From Omphalotus guepiniiformis (lineage: Eukaryota > Basidiomycota > Agaricomycetes > Agaricales > Omphalotaceae): DNA of 64,000 bases. Each line of letters begins with the position of its first letter. Positions within the stretch are counted from its first letter, which is position 1. The position numbers and the translations under genes were made by a program. The stretch covers positions 124,001 to 188,000 of the forward strand of contig JAQOOI010000017.1 of the NCBI GenBank assembly GCA_028554645.1, in the 5' to 3' direction. The notes under the pieces are model-generated. The model saw only the letters and a program-made list of their open reading frames with translations, made no database searches and was not told the origin of the DNA. Positions 12,301 through 23,400 of this stretch are shown here, in pieces.

Positions 12301-15300
12301 TACTGGGAAGTCCAAGTTGACAAGGGATTGCGTACGTGCTTGTCAAGTTTGTTTCCAAGTCAAAGTATGTAGGTATGGAAATCTCTAACAAACGTTTAAA
12401 CGTTCATTTCCTTTCTGCACTGACGACAGACAACCGCCTCATGCACTGACAACCGCATGTATGCGTATACCACGGAGCGCAGCACGCGAACTCACAGGTC
12501 ATGCATGCACATACGCACAGGCCCGTGCTCGTCGCGGACATCGGTGTGTCTGTGAAAAAACGGACAAGAAGAAAACTAGATCAAAAAAGAATAGCTGAAA
12601 GGTGAATCAAATCAGACACTGAGTACATCATATATCGACGTATGTACTGTAAATCATCGTGATATCGGACCACCACGGACTCTTGGTACGTATGAACCTT
12701 AGTAGCGTATAGATATACCCGACAGCGCTAGCGCTAGCGATACTGTTACTGATACTGATACTGATACTGATTGTGATACTGATGCACGATGCCATGATGG
12801 CTCAGCGCGCTGGCCTTCAGGCTGTTGGTACGCAGAAACTACTATATCCAGACACAGGCATTAACTGATTTCCGGTTCTCGTTCTACGTTCCATCCATAC
12901 TTGCTTACTTTGACCGCTTCCCGAGTCGCGTCGCGTAGCAGCGTGGAAAGAAGGATTGGAGGATCAGAAGATCGGAAGATCGAATGCGATATGATGCGAC
13001 CTTATGCAAGCACTGGCATTATATTTGAGGTGACCCTCCGGGTAAGTATGGGATGTATGGCAGTGAGCCAACTGACATACGGCGTTCAGATCCAGAACTG
13101 ACCCGGACCTTACGGGGATGATCTTCATGCTATACTCCTCCGCAGTCCTCCTTGTACTGAAACATATTGATGATACTACTAGGTGCCTTTGCCATGCGTT
13201 CGAGGAAATGTTAGCCAGTAAGCCAGCCCGGATCGCACTTCAGGTTCATAGTAACTCATCCATCGTCACGGTCATCATCATTCCCCGCGTCGTACTATGA
13301 CTACTACCAGGCGTTTCCGACCGGAAGAACGCAAGTTGCTACACACAAACATGGTAATTATATTCTGCGAATTACTAAGTACTTATCGCGATACTGACTC
13401 AACTGCGGCATAGTTGATACTATGTAGTAGACTTGGTAAGCGAGTGTTCCATAACTAATGTCACGAAGCGAAGCGCAGATCCCTCTAGCAAGCGGCTGTT
13501 ATATTTCTCCGTTTATACCTCGGAGTGCTTGTGACTTATCATGGTCCTCACCTTCATTCCATATGTTCAAGTTCACGCTGTGTTTGTATGTTGAACGCAT
13601 ACCCGGGGGTAACATGGACACAAGCATTGCAATATTGATCAGTGGCGCCGACATATACGGAAGCTCAAGTTTCCTATTGAGTTTCGACAACTCCCTGTAG
13701 GTATGTTTTCTACCTTCTTCACAACAAGACCCTGCCTGGACAACGGATGAACGAAAACGCACCTAGGTTCCCGTTACAATGGGACATTGTTGATTACTTC
13801 CACTTCCATCTCACACGTCAAGCCCCCCGTATCTCTCAAAGCCGAGTGCGGCGTATTAAATATAAGTATGTCATTGTCAAACAATCTGATGGGGGGTATG
13901 TTATACCTATACTTATCAAAAGAAGTTGAAAGAACATATGTTTCGTTTCTCATTTCGCACGTCAAAGGCGGGTAAAGGTATTGAGAAGACCTTAGCCTAG
14001 GCGATTCATTCTTACCCACCAATCGCTGCGGGCGGGTTCATGTGTGTGTATGTGTATGGTAAAGTGAACCCAAGACCGAAGATGTAAGATGTAAGCCTAA
14101 CTCTGACTCATATGACAGACAAGAGCTTCTCACGTCTCACGTTTTGTTTTCTTGGAATACATATATATGTTTTTGACATTTTGTCAAGACATTCGAAGGT
14201 TCCCGCTTGGCGTTTTTCGGTTCCCTTTAATTTATAGCATATGCACGCCAGGTAGGTGTATTGTCCCCTTCCGATAGCAAATCGGAGCGGACAGTGTCAC
14301 GCTCGACGGTGAGGATGAAATCTCGAAAAAAACCCAAGAACAAAAACACAAAAACACATAGATTATCCGCGTCAAGTCACTAAAGTGCATTCGCCGTTAT
14401 TTAAAGTTCTGGGTTCAACTTCTACTAATTTGGTTCTTCCGATTATTTGGGCTTTTCACTCAAGCTGGCGTATTTATCATATTCAAAGTTGGCGGTTCAA
14501 ACTTATGTCGTACCATATATGCTTACCATCCGACTTGAAAGTCGTGCCCATCCGGCTCCCACTAAGTGGCACTTGTGGCGCCGTCCTTCGGCCCGACGTA
14601 TGACTCTGCTACTACATAGCTTCTAAGCTTGGTACTTATGTAGTTCCGAGTCAGAGTCATCACCCTGGAACGGCTGTACTAAGTACTAGCGTATACTTAT
14701 GTGCTCGAACTTCGATCGATGGGCTGTAAAACTTTGCCAACAATACTTTCCTACCCAAACTCAACCTTATAAAGCGCTACTTAGTGGCTGGTGGGGCTGG
14801 TGGTATACTCGTGGGGACCGGTCATACAAGAGTTCCGATGGGGCTGTTCGTTCATGTCGTGCTTGAACTGCTTCAAATTTCAGTTCTATGGGATCTTGAA
14901 TGAATTCAAGAAGGTCTCAGCGCTCTGTGTTAGGAGGTACATATAATAGGCTAATGTTAATTTCCGTTAAATGATGTTTAATATGCTTCTTGCGACTCCG
15001 AATCCGAGTCTGATTCTATGAGAGAGACTGATGATGTACACATTCGGGTCGGTGCGTTGGGTTGGGTTCAGTCATTAACTTCCCAACATCTTCTGCAGAT
15101 AATTTCCACTACGTACTTACTTCAATATATTTTCGATAAAAGCCCAACTCCGAGTCGTGTTCTGTCACTGCACTGGAAGTCGTGTCAAACGCCGCAGAAC
15201 CTTGGTAGACTGTAGAAGTTCCTTTTTTCAACTAAGGTATATGTATAACTATTATACAATACATACGTGTTTATGTATTTTCTGAAAGACTTCTGATGAT

Positions 15301-16960
15301 ATATACATGCATACAAGGCAGCATCATGATATCCGCTCCTTCTCATTATACCATAGAGTCACCAAACCACCGAGCCACCGAGCCACCGTCAGAAAAGCAT
15401 CGAATTCAGAGAAGATCAAACTTTCAAATTTCAACTCGGGGGTCGACGGTCCAGCAGCGCCAGCATTCGCATTTCGCATCTACTCGGAGCTCCTCGGATT
15501 ACAGTGTGTAAGTGTACATGTACTTATGTACATTTTAGTACAACGCCTGGTCACGCCATATCTTACTTCTTTTGGGGATCTCCGAGAATTTCTGAGTGTC
15601 AGCTACAAAAGGCAACTACATCCTCGAGGAAACGTCTGGAAACGTCCGAACATCACATCACGAATTTCAGGTCTAAAGAGACGGACGGACGTATTTCGCA
15701 TACTTATGCTTATCTGTGTACATATATGTATTATTATATGTAAATGATCCATTGAATTTTTTCACCAGAAATGGCCCCGAATCTGGTACGTAAGTACTTA
15801 GTATATGGTGTAGATAGAAATCCGGGGACTTGACCCCATCGTGAAGAAGCCGGAAGAGTCATCAGGTACACAGTATGGCATAACCCCTACATATGTAGTT
15901 ACTTGTACTCATATGTAGCGTTCCGGTATTCCATGTTTAAACGAGACTACGAAACTTCCGTTTTCGTCGCAGGACGATACCCAGTTCTCCGAAGAACGTC
16001 TTTCAAGTCCAAAATCCAACGTAAACCACCTACTTAAGTGAGTATGAGTCCGAAAAGTACAGGTAAGTCGTCATATATACTAACCCAAGAAGCAATTCAA
16101 CCTAAACTCCGTTTCAAAGCCCAAAGCTCCGGCGAAGGAGAAGGAATGTCTCCTTGAAACATGATGTACCGCACTTGTTACAGCGCAGTCAGTACATAGC
16201 TTCATCCACACCACTGCTTCACTGTAGAACCAGTCGTCCAAGCGTATCTTCACAATCTCGGCCTTCACGGGGTTCATGGAACTCGAAACCTGAGAAATGA
16301 ACACCTCGCACACCTCGAGTACAATGTACATAGCACCGGTGAAGTTATATGCGGAGGTCCGAGGGATGATCACGCCCGCGATGCTTTTGCTATTCATGAT
16401 CATTGAGCCTTGCTATGTTCTGAAACACTGCACTGCACCAATGCATGTTTTCTGCACTACTTTGTAGGGACGAAAACGTGGTACTTCCTAGGCCTGAAAG
16501 CACCGCACCGCCTACGATTGCCGGTGTTGGTGAGGTGGCACCCACAGCCCAAAAGCTGAAATGAAAGCCCAGTACTCGTTGAATAACTCGTGCGCGTTTA
16601 CAGCTTGCCTCGGATGGAGGGACATAAGATGAAATGATTGAGCCATTCGGAAAACATCATGCTAGAGAGAAAGCACGGGTGTTTTTACAACGTTGAAGGT
16701 TGAATGAAGTTTTGAAGACGCACCAGCACGCTTGATTCCAGAATCTGCATACCAACGCCTCGAACTCTTGCCCAGATAAACTATTCCAGCATTCATCGAC
16801 TTCGACTTTGTATAATTCGTGTTCTTCGGTGAAATCAAATGAAGTGAAGATTGAAGTCAAGAGCAAAAATGTATTTCTTCTCAGCGCTGCTGGAAATTAA
16901 CCCGAGCACCGCCACTCTCATCCAGGCATCATCGTTAAAAAGTATCAACTATATTACGTA
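9322..16960. other. 7.6-kb gene-poor stretch
   Basis: No gene could be supported. The first few hundred bases are the upstream region of the large finger gene, with a TATATTATA-like stretch near 9573-9580. The rest is intergenic DNA rich in short recurring motifs (CGAGTCGGA-like and TGTACATA-like words). The longest open frame without a family match is a 107-codon minus-strand frame at 16080-16403. Confidence 0.45.
12739..12784. repeat. GATACT/GTTACT microsatellite
   Basis: Imperfect tandem hexamer repeat of the GATACT type, about seven to eight units. It directly follows a short self-complementary GCTAGCGCTAGC stretch. No coding role is apparent. Confidence 0.7.
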
Positions 16961-17058
16961 TGCTCCCTGCAAGGCTCGAACTTGCGACCTCGAGATTAAC
17001 AGGCCAACGCCCGGCATAATTTATGAGACTCGCGCTCTACCGACTGAGCTAAGGAAGC
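16961..17058 (-). tRNA. tRNA-Met (CAT), elongator, with 25-nt intron
   Basis: On the minus strand the sequence starts GCTTCCTTAGCTCAGTCGG and ends in the T arm and AGGGAGC plus an A discriminator, so the acceptor stem GCTTCCT pairs with AGGGAGC including one G-T pair. The D arm and T arm (GTTCGAG loop) are intact. The anticodon loop is CTCATAA, anticodon CAT, as in elongator methionine tRNA. A 25-nt insert sits just 3' of the anticodon, the standard place for nuclear tRNA introns removed by the Sen endonuclease. 98 nt total gives 73 nt mature. It lies about 80 bp past the stop of NmrA-like copy A. Confidence 0.93.
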
Positions 17059-17138
17059 AACATAACCCTTGGTTTCAGGTTGTCCCCTCGATGTTAGGCA
17101 CATTAAAGGGATCCTCACATGATAGAATTACAATACCA

Positions 17139-18180
17139 CTAGTTCCCCCACCAGGTACGTATATACTCTTCCACTTTCATCGGCTTCACATCAGTAATCT
17201 CATTCAGATTAGGTGCGCTCGCAGAATCCGCAATTCCTTCCAAGTACGCAAGACATACTTCCACGAAAAAGTTAGTGAATAATGTTGCCGGATTAGGATC
17301 CATCCTTGCAAGGATATCCTCTTTGTACGAATGCTTCACATCAATCTTCTCGCCGCAAGAGTTGAACGCAAATCAACAAACAGAAACTCGTTAAAACACG
17401 TTGAGAACGTTACATACCGCAAATTCTTTCCGCAACACGGATAACCTCGTTCATTGTTAACAAATCCCCCGCCATCTCACTGTTCTCCGGCCATTTATCC
17501 AGCTGAGTAGCAGCCGCGACAAACTTCCCTACATCCTCCGCTCTTGTGGTTCTCATCAAAAACTCTCCATCACCTGGTATATCAGCCGTCTTCTTCGATA
17601 AATCCAAGATAAACGGGAACTGCTTCAGATGACCATGAGCTTTCTCCCCATTAGGTTTCGTATTCCCGAACCCGTAATAGTTCATGAATACACCGCAATT
17701 GAACTTGGTGAACTCGAAAGGTCGAGACTCTGAATTTCTTTCGAGTTTCGCTTTGCGAAGCGATCGTAGGATGGGGAGCTTTACACCGTAGGCTTTTACT
17801 GTATCCCCGAGCTGCTCTGAATCAATAGCGAATTCGCTAGGTGCAAATCGACGGAACGAAGAAACTCGAAGAGCTGCAGCGAGGAGATTCTCTTGTGAAG
17901 TTGTTAATGACGCAACAAATGTCTCTGGAGTACCGGATAAGGTCGAGATGATAGTATCGATGGAATGTTCACGAAGAACGGATTCGATGCTGTCCAAGTT
18001 ATCATAATCAACAGCAACCACAGGTGCAGACGAGGAAGCGAAGTGGATTGGTTCTTGTGCTGAACGAGAAAGAACTATAATTTCGAGCGAGTATTTCGTC
18101 TTGATCTCAAGAAGACCTTCGACGACATGTCTTCCGATTCCACCTGTTCCTCCTGCTACAGCGATATGTTTAGAAGCCAT
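17139..18180 (-). CDS. NmrA-like NAD(P)-binding oxidoreductase, copy A
   Basis: Exon 1 (17418-18180) begins with the ATG at 18180 and carries an N-terminal Rossmann motif GGTGGIGRHVVEGL, followed by a LSRS segment and a RFAPSEFAIDSEQ segment. These are hallmarks of the NmrA/isoflavone-reductase-like branch of short-chain dehydrogenases. The C-terminal exon encodes a KVEEYIRTWWGN end nearly identical to copy B. The donor is GTATGT, but the acceptor used by copy B is not AG here. The nearest in-frame acceptor is at 17320/17321, giving 314 residues and about nine fewer than copy B at that junction. Family members are either redox enzymes acting on small phenolic or similar substrates, or NADP-sensing regulators. 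The substrate cannot be read from sequence. It is a tandem duplicate of the next gene. Confidence 0.85.
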
Positions 18181-18235
18181 TGCGATGTATGAGAGCTGTC
18201 AGCACGAGTTGCGCAATCAGTGAATTCACAGCTGC

Positions 18236-18241
18236 TTTATA
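18236..18241 (-). promoter_or_regulatory. TATA box of NmrA-like copy A
   Basis: TATAAA on the minus strand, about 55 nt upstream of the ATG at 18180. Copy B has a TATATA at a similar place, and both are preceded by ACTCTGGG, so the promoters were duplicated along with the genes. Confidence 0.6.
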
Positions 18242-18452
18242 TGTCTAACCCAGAGTCGCTGAGAAATGGTGACTAATGACGCAGACCGGCTCGAAACCGA
18301 ACTTCGGGTACTTACATAGAGAAACGTTGAACCGGATCACCCGGCGGATGTGCCCGATACAACATAATAGAAAACTATTCGTTAGGGGTGCAAAAAGGTA
18401 TCGCTCCAGATCTAATGATCCCAACACCAACTTCATTAGCAATGTACTTCAT

Positions 18453-19486
18453 CTAGTTCCCCCACCAGGTACGTATATATTCCTCCACTTTCACGGGCTT
18501 CACATCTGTAAGCTCATTCAAACTAGGTACACCTACAAAGTCCGTCACTCGTTCCAAATACGCAATAGACATTTCAAGGGCGAAGTTCGTGAACACTGTC
18601 GCTGGATTAGGATCCATCTGCCCTAGGAATTCTTCTTTGCTGTGATAATTCACATCAATTTTAACACCTACAGCCCAAAACCATTATCAACAAGAATTCT
18701 CAGAATAGACGAACATCGAAGGAACCTACCAGGGCAAACCCTTTCCGCAATCCGGACAACCTCATTCATCGTCACAATATCCCCAGCCATCTCACTCTTC
18801 TCAGGCCACGAATCAAGCTGAGTAGCAGCCGCCACAAACTTTCCTATATCCTCCGCCCTAGTCGTCCTCAACTGAATCTCACCATCACCCGGTATATCAG
18901 CCCTCCTCTTCGCCAAATCCAAAATAAACGGGAACTGCTTCAAATGACCAAGAGCTTTCTCCCCATCAGGCTTCGAATTCCCAAACCCGAAATAATTCAT
19001 GAATATCCCCCCATTAAACTTCGTGAATTCGAATGAGGCGCCTCTTTCGAGTTTCACTTTGCGAAGTGATTGTAGGATGGGGAACTTCACCCTGTACGCT
19101 TGAACTGTAGGCCCGAGCTGCTCCGAATCAATAGCGAATTCGCTAGGTGCAAATCGACGGAAGGTAGGGACTCGAAGGGCAGCAGCAAGGAGGTTCTCTT
19201 GTGAAGTGGTCAGTGACGCAACGAATGTCTCTGGAGTACCGGACAAGGACGAGATGATGGTGTCGATGGAATGTTCGCGAAGAACAGTTTCGATGCTGTC
19301 TGGATATTCGTAATCAACAGCAACCACAGGTGCAGATGAGGAAGCGAAGTGGATTGGTTCTTGGGCTGAACGAGATAGAACGATAATATCGAGCGAGTAT
19401 TTCGTCTTGATCTCAAGAAGACCTTCGACTACATGTCTTCCAATCCCGCCCGTTCCTCCCGCTACAGCGATATGTTTAGAAGCCAT
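18453..19486 (-). CDS. NmrA-like NAD(P)-binding oxidoreductase, copy B
   Basis: Two exons (18730-19486 and 18453-18667) with a clean GTAGGT donor and TGTAG acceptor give 323 residues. The protein begins MASKHIAVAGGTGGIGRHVV, a dinucleotide-binding Rossmann loop, and shares the RFAPSEFAIDSEQ segment and the RTWWGN end with copy A. The two are very similar along their whole length, so the duplication is recent. The NmrA/isoflavone-reductase-like fold is well supported by the glycine motif and length (about 300-330 is usual). The reaction is not known. Expression is probably from the TATATA at 19558-19563. This copy has intact splice sites and is the better candidate for the active gene of the cluster. 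Confidence 0.88.
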
Positions 19487-19557
19487 TTGCAATGTAAGAG
19501 AGGTTGTTTATCACGAGTTGGGTTCTTGGTTGAAACAGTCACGGTTGTGAAAGTTGT

Positions 19558-19563
19558 TATATA
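19558..19563 (-). promoter_or_regulatory. TATA box of NmrA-like copy B
   Basis: TATATA on the minus strand, about 72 nt upstream of the ATG at 19486 and preceded by ACTCTGGGCAAGG, which matches the block upstream of copy A's TATA box. Confidence 0.55.
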
Positions 19564-19927
19564 CACCTTGCCCAGAGTCAAAAGTGACTCAAATCGATGA
19601 CGTAGGTAACGGCTCGAAACCGACCAATGTACATGAGAGTATACACCGAGGTCCTGAAGAATCACGATGGGACATTTCAATCTGACTACTTAGTGGGAAG
19701 GAAAGTATTAGTTCGGTCACCCGACGGATACGCATTACTTCAAGTGCTTACTCGATGTTCTTCTTCGTGGAGAATAAGCTGACGAGTTGTGATGCCGTGA
19801 TAAGAATTCAACCACCTCGACAGACTACTTATTCAGAAAGAGTCGCCTCTAAAAATACACAAAAACGGTTCAATGTATAAAATCAAGACTTTTGGGGTGG
19901 AATCGGGTACGAACCGACAAATATATG

Positions 19928-20440
19928 CTATTTGTAAGCGCCTCGATCCACTTTTACACCGAACTGCACCTCATCCCCATCAGGCTCGCGATTCGTATAG
20001 AATAGACAGCAACTGGACTCGAACGAAAGGCTCTTCCCAATCCCAGTTTTGCTCACAGCGACTGTCGATAGGGTGACTAGGTAACTTCCTTTCCCCGTCT
20101 CGTAGACCTTCTCCTTCTCCTTCTCTGAATCCAGGCGCCAAAGTTGCTTGGGTGGCAAAGAGAAAAGCTGCCCGGGAGAAGATGTTCCGACGCGTCTCGG
20201 ACACCTGGGAATGGAATTATAAGATGAACAACGGTATCGAGGGAGGGATTGTCTGAATGGAATCAACACCGTGGTAGTCGATGGTAACCGAAGGGCAGAT
20301 GACGAGACGAAGTAGATTGACCCATACGAAGTTGTCGAGGAAGTAAGCCCTTCAAAACCTTCGACCATACACTTATATCTGTCCGATTCCACCAATATCA
20401 AACTCCTCCTAAGTACCACGGCGGGATGCTTGGAAGCCAC
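19928..20440 (-). pseudogene. Decayed third NmrA-like copy
   Basis: On the minus strand the DNA from 20440 aligns by eye with the 5' part of copies A and B. GTGGCTTCCAAGCAT replaces ATGGCTTCTAAACAT. A GGTGGAATCGGA block (the Rossmann glycine loop) and a CAATC.ACTTCG..TC.TC.TCTGC block follow in the expected order. The ATG has become GTG and the frame changes repeatedly, so no Rossmann protein could be made, although a 170-codon frame remains open by chance. The 3' half is not recognisable. A TATATA lies just upstream (about 20452-20460), as in the intact copies. Confidence 0.72.
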
Positions 20441-23400
20441 TTGAATATCGCGTATATACCGCTGTCACAGCCTGTCACTGACAAAGACGTAGATTGACGC
20501 CCAAGCTCATACGACTTCGAAATCACTTCACTTCACTATGTAGCGCGGAATCTGGAGGACGTCAATGAAAACAATACAGTATTCACAACCAAAAGGGGCC
20601 TCACCGCTGCGATGACTCTGGTTACCATCGACCATCCTCCATTCAAGCAGGGCTGCTCGCAAACCCGAACGTTGTGCGTCCACCCCGGACTCTGGACTTC
20701 GGAAGTCAATGACATAGAGTATGCAGCGTCCAGCCAGGCGCGCGGCAATGAAGATATCCTCTCGCTACCGCACGTTCGTTCGTTGGGAATCGGAAGCGCG
20801 TTGATCGGACGCGTTGACGTTTGCTCAGAAGCTTTTTGCTGACGTACGCGTAGTCCATGGACAAGCTCCATGTGGACGTCACCTGACCGGTCCCACAAAC
20901 TTTCTCACAAGTCCTGAGTTCCAGCATCCCGCGATTACCTCCCTCACTCAAAGAAACTTTGAAGCAGGTCCTCTTGAAGCTGGAAGAACCCGTTACACCA
21001 TTCCTGGCTGCAGGTACGGGATTTCGATTAACGGCGAAATATGATCATGCGAAGGATGTCGATGAAGCCGCGTTCCTACACGTATTTAGGTACTCCGAAA
21101 CCCAAGCATAATGTAGGTCGGGAGTCTCCTATCCTGTATGCGAAACGTTCGTATGGACTACTAAGCTTCTCTGGTGCCCACCGGCAAAGTACATACATAG
21201 CTATCATCGCCTTTTTCCGACTATGAAACGAATGAATGAATGAATGAATTTGCGCAACCGGATTTCGATGGTACTTTTGCATCAATGGCGGGTGTAAGCT
21301 ATATGTATCGAGCATTTCCAGCCTGAGTTGCTTCACACCCTACAGCATGCTCTGCTTGTGAGATGTATGATGTATTAAGTGCGCTGAATGCAAGGATTTC
21401 AATGTTGTTAGTCTGCTTCGTAACTCGGAGGTCAATCACGATTCTAAGAGTTGCCTATTTTTTCAGTATGTAAGTTCCATGTCCAGAATGTACCTAGTAG
21501 CCATCGAACTATCAAGAGCAAAAACCATCTCCAGTTCAACTAAAATATATTATACTTTCAACAGTGAGGATACCTACAAAGAACCTCCGTAACGAAGCAG
21601 TGGCAGGGAACAAATGTGCGCCGCCGTGGGTTCGAGCTGAGACGGCCAATACCGGTCTGTGTATCATAACTGTTCATTGACAGAACGTTCAAGATTCGGA
21701 GCTTGCCTAAATCATTAAATCATTAAATATTTAATATTTAAATACTCAAATACTCATCTCAACTCGTTTCATGAATACTTGCCTTTTCTCTACGTATACC
21801 TACTTACATACATACATAGTCACCGTGTCGTTCCTGACTTGCTCCTTTAGTGAGTAAGCTAACTCTCCTCGGAGTATCAAACTCCGGATAAATTACTTAC
21901 TTACTTACATTACAATACAACTTCGGAAGTCTGAAGCGGCTCTCTGAAAGATCTGAAAGTCTGAAAGTGTGGTGTAGTGTGGTGTTGGTGCGCCTGATTG
22001 AGATCCGCCGACAGAGGTCGTTCTGGGTGTGTGTATGTGTGTGTGTCATTAATGATATCTGTAAGGAAGTGTTTCGAATTTCTGTTCGTAGAAGACTCAG
22101 GCTCATGTACTGTACTTGTTTGTTCGGTGACGAAGACGAATCGACGACGAATTTCCCAAAAAAAAAAAATTCCGGTCTCCTCGCGACAGAAGTAAGTAGG
22201 TGATTTCGATTCTGTCTTACTGTTTCCCGGAATCATACGACCGCACGATAATTGCACAGTCGTCGACAGTCATTCAATAGAGGCAGTCCCCTCGAAAAAC
22301 CTCCTAAGTCATCATGCATCAGAGTCCATTCGGTACACATGCTGCTGGAACACACCGTGACTACATTTTACAGACCCATATGCATTGCATACGATCTTTA
22401 ATTCCGTTCATACATACTAAAGCTACAAACTAAAAATACATGAAAGTGAGCATAAGTCTGATTTGATGACGATGACAGAAAAAAAAACCTGTACGAGCGG
22501 GAAAATCGGACGACTCGACGCAGCTCGACGCACTATGTACTTACTTATGTACCTATGACTGTGACTTTTCATTTACTTACTGAAAACCCTTTCCTTTCGA
22601 GGGGGGGTCCTGACAAGCGGATCAGTCCATATTTAGTATGAAATATGAAGGTCATTGGTCAAGAGATGGCTCTAGGATACACTTACCCTTACGTTTTCGT
22701 TTTGGAAAAGGCAAAACGGAAAAGACGCAATTATTTAAACTATGGTACTAATTACCTTTGCTTTGGCGCTTTGGCTGACGCAGGCCCCGGGATTCCCCCT
22801 CTCCTCCCAGGATTGGATTTCGTTGCCTTATTCGAATTGAGAGAAAGAAAGAAATAATTACTTTTACTGTACTTTATTTATTTTGTTTATTTTGTTTATT
22901 GAAACCTGTCAGCGATATCCTTAAGTATGTATGTAGCACGTATGTACATAGCACCGACGGTCAACGGGCAAGAACCAGAACCAGAACCAGAACAAAGGTC
23001 CTTTGATAACGGAACATACTATACATGGAACGATGATTTGTTGCCAGGTTCTGACTTACTTATCGCATCTCAGAAGAGAATATAAGTACTAGCAGGTATT
23101 TAAATGAATAACTTGGAGCTTTCAAACAAACTTTGTCTTGTTCCAGGTTTTTCTCCATGCTCTCCTCTCTTCACTGATTGAAGCGAACAATGTTTTTCTT
23201 TCTTTCCTTTCCTTTCCTTTCCTTGAAGGCTGTCAATCCGCCTGACCGCGACGCGACGCTCAGGAGGAGCCAGCGATGTACATATACATACCGTACATGG
23301 AAATGAAGTCGATTATACGTACATACATAGTTCCACCAAGTCGTTACGCAACGCAACGCGCAACGCCGTACTGGCGTAATGATTTATGCATTATGATTTA

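Noticed and set aside
16080..16403. 107-codon minus-strand open frame
   Set aside because: No family resemblance, no splice context and no promoter signal. Length alone is not enough.
20898..21110. Protein-like plus-strand frame (LKETLKQVLLKLEEPVTPF and onward) ending at a TAA
   Set aside because: It has no ATG, no clear acceptor upstream and no recognised family. It may be an exon fragment but cannot be supported.
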